A stretch of DNA of 64,000 nt from assembly GCF_016862095.1 (NCBI RefSeq), contig NZ_BOMH01000043.1:1-64000 (forward strand). The letters are read 5' to 3'. Positions within the stretch are counted from its first letter, which is position 1; each line of letters opens with the position of its first letter. A program made the position numbers and the translations under genes. Below the pieces are notes generated by a model. That model did not search any database. It was given only the letters and a program-made list of their open reading frames with translations, and had not been told where the DNA came from. This DNA comes from Actinoplanes cyaneus. GTDB lineage: Bacteria > Actinomycetota > Actinomycetes > Mycobacteriales > Micromonosporaceae. Below, piece after piece: positions 50,454-60,283 of the stretch.

Positions 50454-52115
50454 GTGACTCCCGCCAACCTTGCTGACACCGTTCTCTCAGCTGCTCGTGC
50501 CGTATTCGAGACGCGCGGCCTCGATCTGGCCGCGCTGCCCGCGACGACCGCGGTGGAGCGCCCGCGCAATCCCGAGCACGGCGACTACGCCTCGACTCTC
50601 GCTCTGCAGCTGGGCAAGAAGGTCGGGGTGGCGCCGCGCGAGCTGGCCGCCGCCCTCGCCGAGGAGCTGGGCAGCCGGGACGGGATCAAGGCCGTGGAGA
50701 TCGCCGGCCCGGGCTTCCTGAACATCCGGCTGGACGCCGCGGTGACCGGGACGATCGCGCGCACGGTCGTCGAGGCCGGCCCGGCGTACGGGCGGAACGA
50801 GCAGCTCGCCGGCGAGCGGATCAATCTGGAGTTCGTGTCGGCGAACCCGACCGGCCCGATCCACCTGGGGCACACCCGGTGGGCCGCGGTCGGTGACTCG
50901 CTGCGCCGCATCCTGGCCGCCGCCGGCGCCGAGGTGACCAGTGAGTACTACATCAACGACGCGGGCGCCCAGGTGGAGCGCTTCGCCCGGTCGTTGTACG
51001 CGGCGGCGAACGGACACCCCGCACCGGAGGACGGTTACGGCGGCGACTACATCGGCGAGATCGCCCAGCGGATCCTCAGCGACGATCCAGAATTGGCGGG
51101 TCAGCCGGCCGAGACCGCGCTGCCGGTCTTCTGGTCGCGGGGCTACGAGCTGATGCTGACCGAGATCCGGGAGAGCCTGCAGCGCTTCGGCGTGCACTTC
51201 GACGTCTGGTTCTCGGAGAAGACCCTGCACGACGGCGGCGCTGTCGAGCACGCCATCGAGGAGCTGCGCAAGCAGGGGCACATCTTCGAGGAGGGTGGCG
51301 CGATCTGGTTGCGTACCACCGACTTCACCGACGACAAGGACCGCGTGCTGATCCGGTCGAACGGGGAGAAGACGTACTTCGCCGCCGACGCGGCGTACTA
51401 CATCAACAAGCGGGAGCGCGGCTTCGACCGCTGCGTCTACCTGCTCGGCGCGGACCACCACGGGTACATCGGCCGGCTCAAGGCGATCGCCGCGTGCGCC
51501 GGCGACGACCCGGAGAAGAACATCGAGATCCTGATCGGCCAGCTGGTGAACCTGGTCCGGGCCGGGCAGCCGGTGCGACTGTCCAAGCGGGCCGGCAACA
51601 TCATCACGCTGGACGAGCTGCTCGAGGCGGTCGGCGCGGACGCCGCGCGGTACTCGCTGGCCCGGTCCTCCACCGACTCGATGCTGACCCTGGACATCGA
51701 GGAGATCACCAAGCACTCCAGCGACAACCCGGTCTTCTACGTGCAGTACGCGCACGCCCGGATCTGCTCGATCCTGCGCAACGCCGACGACAAGGGCATG
51801 AGCCGGGGCGACACCTACGACCCGGCCCTGCTCTCCCACGAGCGGGAGAACAACCTGCTCAAGACGCTCGGCCAGTTCCCGGCCGTGGTGGCCACCGCAG
51901 CCGAGCTGCGCGAACCGCACCGGATCGCGGTCTACCTGGAGGAGCGGGTGGCCACCGACTTCCACCGGTTCTTCGACGCCTGCCAGGTGGTGCCGAAGGG
52001 CGAGGACCCGGTCACCGACGTGAACGTGGCCCGGCGCTGGCTGGTCGAGGCCACCCGAACGGTGATCGCCAACGGTTTGGACCTGCTCGGGGTCTCCGCG
52101 CCGGAGAGGATGTAA
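50454..52115 (+). CDS. argS: Arginyl-tRNA synthetase
   Basis: The 553-aa class I synthetase charges tRNA-Arg. It has an N-terminal Add1 domain, HIGH as HLGHT (about 138), the KMSK-equivalent LSKRAGN (about 378) and the C-terminal DALR anticodon-binding domain (AHARICSIL onward). GTG 50454 has TAGCAT exactly 6 nt upstream and no SD, so the mRNA is probably leaderless. lysA follows 3 nt after the stop, forming an operon through hom. Confidence 0.94.
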   Translation: MTPANLADTVLSAARAVFETRGLDLAALPATTAVERPRNPEHGDYASTLALQLGKKVGVAPRELAAALAEELGSRDGIKAVEIAGPGFLNIRLDAAVTGTIARTVVEAGPAYGRNEQLAGERINLEFVSANPTGPIHLGHTRWAAVGDSLRRILAAAGAEVTSEYYINDAGAQVERFARSLYAAANGHPAPEDGYGGDYIGEIAQRILSDDPELAGQPAETALPVFWSRGYELMLTEIRESLQRFGVHFDVWFSEKTLHDGGAVEHAIEELRKQGHIFEEGGAIWLRTTDFTDDKDRVLIRSNGEKTYFAADAAYYINKRERGFDRCVYLLGADHHGYIGRLKAIAACAGDDPEKNIEILIGQLVNLVRAGQPVRLSKRAGNIITLDELLEAVGADAARYSLARSSTDSMLTLDIEEITKHSSDNPVFYVQYAHARICSILRNADDKGMSRGDTYDPALLSHERENNLLKTLGQFPAVVATAAELREPHRIAVYLEERVATDFHRFFDACQVVPKGEDPVTDVNVARRWLVEATRTVIANGLDLLGVSAPERM

Positions 52116-52118
52116 GGC

Positions 52119-53504
52119 ATGCGCGCACACGAGGCCGGGGCGCTGCACGGCGACCTCGGCAACCGCGGGCCGGCCTGGTTGCGTACCCCGGAGGACGTGA
52201 ACGCCCTCGTGCCGGCACTTTGGCCGCGCACCGTGAGCCGCACCGACGCCGGGGCTCTGCAGGTGGGCGGGGTGAGCGTCGCCGAGCTGGCGGCGGATTA
52301 CGGCACGCCCGCCTACCTGCTCGACGAGGACGACCTGCGGGCCCGATGCCGTGACTTCGCGTCCGCGTTCGGCGAGGCCGATGTCTACTACGCCGGCAAG
52401 TCGTTCCTGTGCAAGGCCGTGGTCCGGATCGTCGAGGAGGAGGGCCTCTTCCTCGACGTGTGCTCCGGCGGCGAGCTGGCGGTGGCACTGGCGGCCGGGT
52501 TCCCGCCCGAGCGGATGGGTTTCCACGGCAACAACAAGTCGCTCTCCGAGCTGCGCCGGGCGCTGGAGGCGGGGGTCGGCCGGATCATCGTCGACTCGTT
52601 CCAGGAGATCGCCCGGCTCTCCGAGCTGGCGCGCGAGCTGAACAAGCGCCCCGGCGTGCTGGTCCGGGTCACGGTCGGCGTCGAGGCGCACACCCACGAG
52701 TTCATCGCGACCGCGCACGAGGACCAGAAGTTCGGGTTCTCGCTGGCCGGCGGCGCGGCGTTCGCGGCCTGCGCGCAGATCCTCGACGAGAACGTGCTGG
52801 ACCTGCGTGGCCTGCACTCGCACATCGGCTCGCAGATCTTCGACACCAGCGGGTTCGAGGTGGCCGCCCGGCGCATCGTGGAGCTGCAGGCGCAGGTCCG
52901 GGACGCGCGCGGGGTGGAGCTGCCGGAGCTCGACCTGGGCGGCGGGTTCGGCATCGCGTACACCACCCAGGACGATCCCGCCACGCCGGGCGACCTGGCC
53001 AAGCGCATCAACAAGATCGTCGAGTCGGAGTGCGAGCTGGCCTCGCTGCGGGTGCCGCACCTGTCGATCGAGCCGGGCCGGGCGATCGTCGGGCCGGCCG
53101 TCTTCACGCTCTACGAGGTGGGCACGGTCAAGGACGTCGACGGCATCCGGACGTACGTGAGTGTGGACGGCGGGATGAGCGACAACATCCGGACCGCCCT
53201 CTACGACGCGTCGTACTCGGCCACTCTGGCGAACCGGCGCTCCGGCGCGGAGGCGATGCTCGCCCGCGTAGTGGGAAAACATTGTGAGTCCGGGGACATC
53301 GTCGTGAAGGATGAATTCCTGCCCGCCGACGTGCAGCCCGGAGATCTTGTTGCCGTTCCGGGCACCGGTGCCTATTGCCGGAGCATGGCCAGCAACTACA
53401 ACCACGTTCCTCGGCCGCCCGTCGTGGCGGTGCGCGACGGCGCGGCCCGCGTCATCGTGCGGCGCGAGACCGAGGACGACCTGCTTGCATTGGATGTTGG
53501 ATGA
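52119..53504 (+). CDS. lysA: Diaminopimelate decarboxylase
   Basis: The 461-aa PLP enzyme decarboxylates meso-diaminopimelate to lysine. Lys94 in YYAGKSF binds PLP; HSHIGSQ, the glycine-rich LGGGFGI and the second-site Cys in CESGDIV are present. The stop overlaps hom by ATGA. Genes argS, lysA and hom are tightly spaced and very likely one transcript. Confidence 0.94.
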   Translation: MRAHEAGALHGDLGNRGPAWLRTPEDVNALVPALWPRTVSRTDAGALQVGGVSVAELAADYGTPAYLLDEDDLRARCRDFASAFGEADVYYAGKSFLCKAVVRIVEEEGLFLDVCSGGELAVALAAGFPPERMGFHGNNKSLSELRRALEAGVGRIIVDSFQEIARLSELARELNKRPGVLVRVTVGVEAHTHEFIATAHEDQKFGFSLAGGAAFAACAQILDENVLDLRGLHSHIGSQIFDTSGFEVAARRIVELQAQVRDARGVELPELDLGGGFGIAYTTQDDPATPGDLAKRINKIVESECELASLRVPHLSIEPGRAIVGPAVFTLYEVGTVKDVDGIRTYVSVDGGMSDNIRTALYDASYSATLANRRSGAEAMLARVVGKHCESGDIVVKDEFLPADVQPGDLVAVPGTGAYCRSMASNYNHVPRPPVVAVRDGAARVIVRRETEDDLLALDVG

Positions 53505-54799
53505 GCCCAACGAGACCGGTCCGCCTCGCCCTGCTCGGCTGCGGCACCGTCGGTACCGAAGTCGTCCGGCTGCTGCACGAGCAGGCCGACGACCTGACCG
53601 CCCGGATCGGCGCCCCGCTGGAGATCGCCGGCATCGCCGTGCGCCGGCTCGGCCGCGACCGTGGTGATCTTCCGGTCGATCCGTCGCTGTTCACCACGGA
53701 CGCGCTGGGCCTGATCAAGCGCGACGACGTGGACCTGGTGGTCGAGGTCGTCGGTGGCATCGAGTCGGCCCGGACGTGGCTGGTCGAGGGGCTGCGGGCC
53801 GGCAAGAGCGTGGTCACGGCGAACAAGGCGCTGCTCGCCGAGGACGGCGGCACCCTGCACGACGCCGCCGCCGAGGGCAACGCCGACCTGTACTACGAGG
53901 CGTCGGTGGCCGGCGCGATCCCGCTGCTGCGGCCGCTGCGCGAGTCGCTGCACGGGGACAGGGTCACCGCGGTGACCGGCATCGTGAACGGCACCACCAA
54001 CTTCATCCTCTCCTCGATGGCCACGACCGGCGCCGGCTTCAACGAGGCCCTCGAGGAGGCCACCGAGCTGGGGTACGCGGAGGCCGACCCGACCGCCGAC
54101 GTCGAGGGCTTCGACGCCGCCGCCAAGGCCGCGATCCTCGCCTCGCTGGCGTTCCACACCCGGGTGACCGCGGCGGACGTGTTCCGTGAGGGCATGACCG
54201 GCGTGACCGCCGGCGACATGGCCAGCGCGAAGGAGATGGGCTGCACGATCAAGCTGCTCTGCATCGCGCAGCGCCGGGACGACACCGTCTCCGTGCGGGT
54301 GCACCCGGCGATGATCCCGCTGAGCCACCCGCTGGCCGGCGTGGGCGACGCGTTCAACGCGGTGTTCGTGGAGACCGAGGCGGCCGGCCCGCTGATGTTC
54401 TACGGGCGGGGAGCGGGCGGGCGCCCGACGGCCAGCGCGGTGCTCGGCGACATCGTCGCGGCGGCCCGCAACAAGCTGTCCGGCACCCGGGCGCCCAGTG
54501 AGAGCAACTACGCCAAGCTGCGCGTACGCCCGATCGGCGAATCCCTCACGCGGTACCACATCAGCCTCGACGTGGCCGAGCGGCCGGGCGTCCTGGCGAC
54601 CGTGGCCGGGGTCTTCGCCCAGCACGAGGTCTCGATCGCGACGGTCCGCCAGTCCGGCCGGGCGGATGACGCGAAATTGGTCATCGTGACCCACAGCGCT
54701 CCGGACGCCGCGCTGGCGGCTACCGTCGAGGAACTGGCGAGCCTGGACATCGTCCGCTCGATCGCCAGCGTGCTGCGCGTCGAGGGAGGGGCCGGCTAG
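53501..54799 (+). CDS. hom: Homoserine dehydrogenase
   Basis: The 432-aa enzyme reduces aspartate semialdehyde to homoserine with NAD(P)H, in threonine and methionine synthesis. The Rossmann motif LGCGTVG (about 11-17), TANKALLA, GTTNFIL and ELGYAEADPTADVEG are diagnostic. A C-terminal ACT domain (about 350-420) likely confers threonine feedback. ATG 53501 overlaps the lysA stop; the frame upstream of it lies inside lysA. Confidence 0.94.
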   Translation: MSPTRPVRLALLGCGTVGTEVVRLLHEQADDLTARIGAPLEIAGIAVRRLGRDRGDLPVDPSLFTTDALGLIKRDDVDLVVEVVGGIESARTWLVEGLRAGKSVVTANKALLAEDGGTLHDAAAEGNADLYYEASVAGAIPLLRPLRESLHGDRVTAVTGIVNGTTNFILSSMATTGAGFNEALEEATELGYAEADPTADVEGFDAAAKAAILASLAFHTRVTAADVFREGMTGVTAGDMASAKEMGCTIKLLCIAQRRDDTVSVRVHPAMIPLSHPLAGVGDAFNAVFVETEAAGPLMFYGRGAGGRPTASAVLGDIVAAARNKLSGTRAPSESNYAKLRVRPIGESLTRYHISLDVAERPGVLATVAGVFAQHEVSIATVRQSGRADDAKLVIVTHSAPDAALAATVEELASLDIVRSIASVLRVEGGAG

Positions 54800-55170
54800 T
54801 GCTCGACCATGTGGGCTTCCAGTGCTCGGATCTGGCCGCCAGTGCCGCGTTCTACGACGCGGCGCTCGCCCCGCTGGGGGTGGCCCGGCGGATGGATTTC
54901 CAGGTCGCGATCGGTTACGGCAGCGGTGATCACGCCGACTTCTGGATCGGGGTGCTGAGCGAGGGCGACGGTTTCCGCGAGTCGCACATCGCGTTCGCGG
55001 CAGACGACCGGGCCGCTGTCGACGCTTTCTTCGCGGCGGCGGTCGCGGCCGGCGCCGAGGTGCTGCACGAGCCGAAACTGCACCCCGAGTACCACGAGCA
55101 CTACTACGGTGCGTTCGTCCGTGACCCGGACGGCAACAATGTCGAGGCCGTGAGCCACCGTCCTGAATAG
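54799..55170 (+). CDS. VOC (glyoxalase-like) family protein
   Basis: The 123-aa single-domain protein has DHVGFQCSDLAASAAFYDAALAPLG and the C-terminal FVRDPDGNNVEAV. Members include glyoxalases, dioxygenases and resistance proteins; the role here is unknown. GTG 54799 overlaps the hom stop by one base (TAGTG), so it is coupled to the hom operon. It is not a usual member of this biosynthetic cluster. Confidence 0.85.
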   Translation: MLDHVGFQCSDLAASAAFYDAALAPLGVARRMDFQVAIGYGSGDHADFWIGVLSEGDGFRESHIAFAADDRAAVDAFFAAAVAAGAEVLHEPKLHPEYHEHYYGAFVRDPDGNNVEAVSHRPE

Positions 55171-55248
55171 TGGACATCCGGTCCCAGAGATCGGATGCGT
55201 GGGGCACGCTGTGCGCGGTTGCCCGGTCTGAAGCGAGGGAGTACGACC

Positions 55249-56298
55249 ATGTGGCGGGGTTTGATCGAGGCGTACCGGGACCGGCTCCCGGTGACCGAGG
55301 CCACCCCGGTGGTCACGTTGCACGAGGGCAACACGCCGCTGGTGCCGGCGCCGGTGCTGTCCCAGCGGGTCGGAGCGGACGTCTACCTGAAGGTGGAGGG
55401 CGCCAACCCGACCGGTTCGTTCAAGGACCGGGGCATGACCATGGCGGTCTCCAAGGCCGTCGAGGAGGGCGCGAAGACGATCATCTGCGCGTCCACCGGC
55501 AACACCTCGGCGTCCGCGGCGGCGTATGCGGCCCGCGCCGGGATCGGCTGCGCGGTGCTGGTGCCGCAGGGCAAGATCGCGCTCGGCAAGCTCTCCCAGG
55601 CCCTGGTGCACGGCGCCAAGCTGCTGCAGGTCGAGGGCAACTTCGACGACTGCCTCGCGCTCGCTTCGAAGCTCTCGCAGGACTTCCCGGTCGCGCTGGT
55701 CAACTCGGTGAACATCTTCCGCCTGCACGGGCAGAAGACGGCGGCCTTCGAGATCGTCGAGGCGCTCGGCGACGCGCCGGACATCCACTGCCTCCCGGTC
55801 GGCAACGCCGGCAACATCTCGGCGTACTGGATGGGTTACCAGGAGGACAGGGAGGCCGGGAACAGCACGCGACTGCCGAAGATGTACGGCTTCCAGGCCT
55901 CCGGCGCCGCGCCGATCGTCAACGGCAAGGTGGTGGAGCAGCCGTCCACGATCGCCACCGCGATCCGCATCGGCAACCCGGCGAGCTGGACCAAGGCACT
56001 GGACGCCCGGGACTCCTCCGGCGGCCTGATCGACGCGGTGACCGATCGGGACATCCTCAACGCGTACCGGCTCCTCGCCCGTGAGGTCGGCGTCTTCGTC
56101 GAACTGGGCAGCGCGGCGAGCGTCGCCGGTCTGCTCCAGCAGGCGGCGGCCGGCGGGATCCCGGCCGGGGCGCGGGTGGTCTGCACGGTCACCGGGCACG
56201 GCCTGAAGGACCCGGAGTGGGCCATCTCGACAGCGCCCTCGCCGACCGTCATCGCCAACGACGCACTGGTCGCCGCGAAGGCGCTGGACCTGGCCTGA
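55249..56298 (+). CDS. thrC: Threonine synthase
   Basis: The 349-aa PLP enzyme converts O-phosphohomoserine to threonine. Lys59 in GSFKDRGM binds PLP; CASTGNTSASAAAYAARAG and PVGNAGNISAYW are typical. The short form lacks the N-terminal extension of plant/yeast types. GAGGGAG lies 7-8 nt before ATG 55249. thrB, its usual neighbour, is about 5.2 kb downstream here. Confidence 0.94.
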   Translation: MWRGLIEAYRDRLPVTEATPVVTLHEGNTPLVPAPVLSQRVGADVYLKVEGANPTGSFKDRGMTMAVSKAVEEGAKTIICASTGNTSASAAAYAARAGIGCAVLVPQGKIALGKLSQALVHGAKLLQVEGNFDDCLALASKLSQDFPVALVNSVNIFRLHGQKTAAFEIVEALGDAPDIHCLPVGNAGNISAYWMGYQEDREAGNSTRLPKMYGFQASGAAPIVNGKVVEQPSTIATAIRIGNPASWTKALDARDSSGGLIDAVTDRDILNAYRLLAREVGVFVELGSAASVAGLLQQAAAGGIPAGARVVCTVTGHGLKDPEWAISTAPSPTVIANDALVAAKALDLA

Positions 56299-56333
56299 GA
56301 CGCCGCAGCTACGGTCGCACCAGGGAACGCCGC

Positions 56334-56768
56334 CTAGCCGGGCGTCTCCGCGTCCGGCTTCCCGGCGATGCGCGTCGCCTCCCGCACGAGCAGGGCCGAC
56401 GCCTGGGACACCACCGCGAGCTCTTCGGCTGTGAGACGGCTGAGGAGCTCGCGCTGTTTCGTCACTCCGGCGGTGATGATGCCGTCGATGAGTTCGTGGC
56501 CTGCTCTGGTGAGCCCGATCCGGCGGACCCGCCGGTCGTGCACATCTTCCGTGCGCGTGACCAGGTCCTGCACCACCAGCCGGTCGATCATGCCGCTCAG
56601 GGCGGCGGCGCCGACGCCGACCACGCGGGCCAGCTCGCCACCGGCCATCGTGCCGTGCCGGGCCAGCAACAAGAGTATTTTCAACTGCGACATCGTCAGG
56701 TGTGACGAGAAGAGCGGATCCGACCTGTCGTCCGCGAACAGGTGCTGCAGTTTGATCTGTGCACCCAT
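56334..56768 (-). CDS. MarR-family regulator
   Basis: The 144-aa winged-helix protein has the MarR pattern LTMSQLKILLLLARHGTMAGGELARVVGVGAAALSGMIDRLVVQDLVTRTED and the DRRVRRIGLT wing. It is divergent from the RND pump gene, so it probably controls the pump in response to a toxic compound. Its start has only a weak SD. The 174-nt gap holds no gene; no convincing MarR palindrome could be fixed. Confidence 0.87.
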   Translation of the reverse strand: MGAQIKLQHLFADDRSDPLFSSHLTMSQLKILLLLARHGTMAGGELARVVGVGAAALSGMIDRLVVQDLVTRTEDVHDRRVRRIGLTRAGHELIDGIITAGVTKQRELLSRLTAEELAVVSQASALLVREATRIAGKPDAETPG

Positions 56769-56942
56769 GATCTCTGCGATGAGCTGCTCTTTCTCGCTCA
56801 GCGCCCGCTCCTTTTGTGACGTGTCGATGGCCGTGATGTGTCCGCCTGATGACGGAACCTATCAGCGGCACCCCATCGAAAACCATTTGTTCGCGTCAGG
56901 CAAACTATCAGTGTCGGACGAAATTATCTCGGGGGAGCGCCC

Positions 56943-59900
56943 ATGTCAGCTCTGACACGGCTAAGCCTTGCCAACCGAGGTCTGGTCGCCCTGATCGCGA
57001 TAGTGATCAGCGGCTTCGGCCTCTTTGCGATCCCGTCCTTGAAACAGCAACTGTTCCCGTCGATCGAGCTGCCCGCGGCGTTCGTCAGCGCGGTGCTGCC
57101 CGGCGCCTCGCCGGAGACGGTCGAGGAGCAGGTCACCAAGCCGATCGAGGACGCGGTCAAGGGCATCGACGGCATCGACTCGGTCACCTCGACCTCGCGG
57201 GAGAACGCGACGAGCGTCGTGGTCCTGTTCGAGTACGGGACTGACATCGAGTCCGCCGTCAACCAGGTCACCACCTCGATCAACCGGATCCAGTCGCAGC
57301 TGCCGGAGGATGTCGACCCGCAGGTCTTCGCCGGCGGCACCGACGACATCCCGGCGATCGTGCTGGCCGCCTCCGGCGGGTCGGACGAGAGTGACCTGCT
57401 CAACAAGCTCAACGAGACCGTCGTCCCGGAGCTGAACGGGATCACCGGGGTGCGCGACACCCAGGTCACCGGCGCCCGCGGCAAGCAGGTCGTGATCACG
57501 CCGAACCTGGCGAAGATGGGCGCGGCCGGGATCGCCCCGACGTCGCTGACCACGGTTCTGCAGGCCAACGGCGTGTCGATCCCGGCCGGCGCGGTCACCG
57601 ACGGCAGCAAGTCGCTGACCGTGCAGGTGGGCACCCCGATCACCACGGTCGAGCAGTTGCGCGACGTGTACCTGACCGGCACCAGGAGCCCGGTGCGCCT
57701 CGGTGACGTCGCCACGGTGGAGAGCAAGCTGCCGGCCGCGGAGGCGTACACCCGCACCGACGGCAAGGACAGCCTCGGCATCGCGGTCACCGCGCGGCCG
57801 GACGGCAACCCCGTGGAGATCTCGCACCAGGTCCGCGACATGCTCGCCGACCTGGAGAAGGACTCCGGCGCCAAGCTGACCGTGATCACCGACCAGGCGC
57901 CGTTCGTCGAGCGCTCGATCAAGAGCCTGACCACCGAGGGCCTGCTCGGCCTGGTGATGGCGGTCGTGGTCATCCTGATCTTCCTGATGAGCGTCCGCTC
58001 GACGCTGGTCACCGCGGTCTCCATCCCACTCTCCGTGCTGGTCGCGCTGATCGCCCTCTGGGTCGGCGACTACACGCTGAACCTGCTCACCCTGGGCGCG
58101 CTGACGATCGCGGTGGGCCGGGTGGTGGACGACTCGATCGTCGTCCTCGAGAACATCAAACGACATCTGGAGTACGGCGAGGAGAAGATGCACGCCATCC
58201 TCGCCGCCGTTCGCGAGGTGTCCGGCGCGGTCACCGCCTCCACGCTCACCACGGTCGCCGTGTTCGCCCCGATCGCCCTGGTCGGTGGCCTGATCGGGCA
58301 GATCTTCTCGTCCTTCGCGATCACCGTGACGGTGGCCCTGCTGGCGTCGCTGTTCGTGGCGCTGACCGTGGTGCCGGTGCTGGCCTACTGGTTCCTGCGC
58401 CCGCCGAAGGGCAGCGCCGCCGAGGCCGAGGCGATCCGTAAGGCCGCCGAGGAGAAGGAACTGCGCAGCCCGCTGCAGCGCGGCTACCTGCCGGTGATCC
58501 GGTTCGCCACCACCCGCCGCTGGGCCACGGTGCTGATCGGCATCGCGGTGCTGATCGGCACGTTCGCGCTCTCCACCCGCCTGGAGACGAACTTCCTGGA
58601 CGAGTCCGGCCAGGACAGCATCACCGTCACGCAGGAGCTGCCGGTCGGCACCAGCCTGGCGGCCACCGACGAGGCGGCCAAGAAGGTCGAGGCGATCATC
58701 GCGGGCCGCGACGACGTGACGACGTACCAGGTCACCGTCGGCGGCAACTCGGCGAACCCGTTCGCCGGGGGCGGCGGCGCTGGCACCGCGACCTTCAACG
58801 TGGCGCTGGACGAGGACGCCGACGCGGAGAAGATCTCCGACGAGCTGCGCGCCGAGTTCGGCAAGCTGACCGACGCCGGTGAGATCAAGATCGGTCAGGA
58901 GAGCTCCGGGCTGGGCAGCAGCCAGCTCTCGGTCGAGGTCACCGCCGCCGACAACGACGTGCTGGCGAGCGCGACCGACCAGGTCCGCACCGCGATGGCC
59001 GGGATCGGCGGGGTCGCCGACGTGGACACCACGCTGGCCGCCAGCGTGCCGCGGCTCGACGTGATCGTGGACCGCAAGGCCGCCGCGGCCGCCGGGCTCA
59101 CCGAGGCGCAGATCGGCCAGACCGTGGCCGGCATGTTCCGCTCGGCGCCGGCCGGTCAGATCAGCATCGACGGGGCCAGCGAGGACGTGGTGATCTCGTT
59201 CGGCGCGGCGCCGGCCGACACCACCGCGCTCAAGGCGCTGCCGCTGACCACCCCCAAGGGCGTCGTGCCGCTCAGCTCGGTCGCCGAGGTCAAGCAGGTC
59301 AACGGCCCGGAGCAGGTGACCCGGACGGACGGCAACCGCACCGCGACGGTCACCGGCTCGGTCACCGGCTCCAACCTCAGCCAGGTCAACACGGACCTGA
59401 CGAAGAAGCTGGACGCGCTCGACCTGCCGGCCGGCGCGTCGTACAAGGTGGGTGGCGTCAGCGCCGACCAGGCGGACGCGTTCAAGCAGCTCGGCCTCGC
59501 CGTGCTGGCCGCCATCGCGATCGTCTTCATCATCATGGTGGCGACGTTCCGCAGCATCGTGCAGCCGATCATCCTGCTGGTCTCCATCCCGTTCGCGGCG
59601 ACCGGCGCGATCGGCCTGCTGCTGGCCACCGGCACCCCGCTCGGGGTGCCCGCCCTGATCGGCGTGCTGATGCTGGTCGGCATCGTGGTCACCAACGCGA
59701 TCGTGCTGATGGACCTGATCAACCACTACCGGGCCGACGGCATGGGCGTGCAGCAGGCGGTGATCGAGGGCGGCCGGCACCGGCTGCGGCCGATCCTGAT
59801 GACCGCCATCGCGACCATCTTCGCGCTCATCCCGATGGCGCTGGGCCTGACCGGCGAGGGTGGCTTCATCTCCCAGCCGCTGGCCATCGTGGTGATCGGT

Positions 59901-60206
59901 GGCCTGGTCAGCTCGACGCTGCTGACCCTGGTGCTGGTTCCGACGCTCTACACCATGGTGGAGACGCGCAAGGAGAAGCGCCGGGCCAAGCGGGAGGCGA
60001 AGCGGGCCCGCAAGGCCGGCCTGCCGGAGACCCCGGCCGCGCAGACCCCGGCGGCGCACACCCCAGGGCCCGAGGCGGCCGAGCCGGTCACCGTGCCGGA
60101 CGACGCGCCGGCGCAGCCCGGCGGCAACGGCGCGCTGCGGGGCTACACCGACCAGTTCGAGGTCCTGAAGATGCCGAAGGGGCCGGAGAAGCCCTCCGAG
60201 AAGTAA
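56943..60206 (+). CDS. RND-family efflux transporter (AcrB/ACR_tran type)
   Basis: The 1087-aa, 12-TM protein belongs to the HAE-like RND superfamily. It has large extracytoplasmic loops, the proton-relay motif GRVVDDSIVVLENI (about 391-404) in TM4, and a second half repeating the fold (LMLVGIVVTNAIVLMDLI). The Lys/Arg-rich and Ala/Pro-rich cytosolic tail (about 1000-1087) is extra. No membrane-fusion or outer-membrane partner is adjacent, as expected in a Gram-positive. GGGGGAG precedes the ATG, and a strong terminator follows. Confidence 0.92.
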   Translation: MSALTRLSLANRGLVALIAIVISGFGLFAIPSLKQQLFPSIELPAAFVSAVLPGASPETVEEQVTKPIEDAVKGIDGIDSVTSTSRENATSVVVLFEYGTDIESAVNQVTTSINRIQSQLPEDVDPQVFAGGTDDIPAIVLAASGGSDESDLLNKLNETVVPELNGITGVRDTQVTGARGKQVVITPNLAKMGAAGIAPTSLTTVLQANGVSIPAGAVTDGSKSLTVQVGTPITTVEQLRDVYLTGTRSPVRLGDVATVESKLPAAEAYTRTDGKDSLGIAVTARPDGNPVEISHQVRDMLADLEKDSGAKLTVITDQAPFVERSIKSLTTEGLLGLVMAVVVILIFLMSVRSTLVTAVSIPLSVLVALIALWVGDYTLNLLTLGALTIAVGRVVDDSIVVLENIKRHLEYGEEKMHAILAAVREVSGAVTASTLTTVAVFAPIALVGGLIGQIFSSFAITVTVALLASLFVALTVVPVLAYWFLRPPKGSAAEAEAIRKAAEEKELRSPLQRGYLPVIRFATTRRWATVLIGIAVLIGTFALSTRLETNFLDESGQDSITVTQELPVGTSLAATDEAAKKVEAIIAGRDDVTTYQVTVGGNSANPFAGGGGAGTATFNVALDEDADAEKISDELRAEFGKLTDAGEIKIGQESSGLGSSQLSVEVTAADNDVLASATDQVRTAMAGIGGVADVDTTLAASVPRLDVIVDRKAAAAAGLTEAQIGQTVAGMFRSAPAGQISIDGASEDVVISFGAAPADTTALKALPLTTPKGVVPLSSVAEVKQVNGPEQVTRTDGNRTATVTGSVTGSNLSQVNTDLTKKLDALDLPAGASYKVGGVSADQADAFKQLGLAVLAAIAIVFIIMVATFRSIVQPIILLVSIPFAATGAIGLLLATGTPLGVPALIGVLMLVGIVVTNAIVLMDLINHYRADGMGVQQAVIEGGRHRLRPILMTAIATIFALIPMALGLTGEGGFISQPLAIVVIGGLVSSTLLTLVLVPTLYTMVETRKEKRRAKREAKRARKAGLPETPAAQTPAAHTPGPEAAEPVTVPDDAPAQPGGNGALRGYTDQFEVLKMPKGPEKPSEK

Positions 60207-60222
60207 GCGAGAAACAAGGAAT

Positions 60223-60258
60223 CCGATGCCCGGCCCCACGGCCGGGCATCGGCCTTTT
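60223..60258 (+). terminator. Rho-independent terminator after the RND gene
   Basis: CCGATGCCCGGCC (60223-60235) pairs perfectly with GGCCGGGCATCGG (60240-60252) around a 4-nt loop, followed by CCTTTT. Confidence 0.9.
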
Positions 60259-60283
60259 CTCCGGTACCACTAGATTCCGGTAC

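Noticed and set aside
50487..53510. 1007-aa open frame antisense to argS-lysA, and similar long antisense frames (e.g. 53396-55207, 56961-60239, 36909-38924)
   Set aside because: Long open shadow frames are expected at very high GC; their Arg/His/Gly/Val-rich translations are not protein-like and the sense genes are certain.
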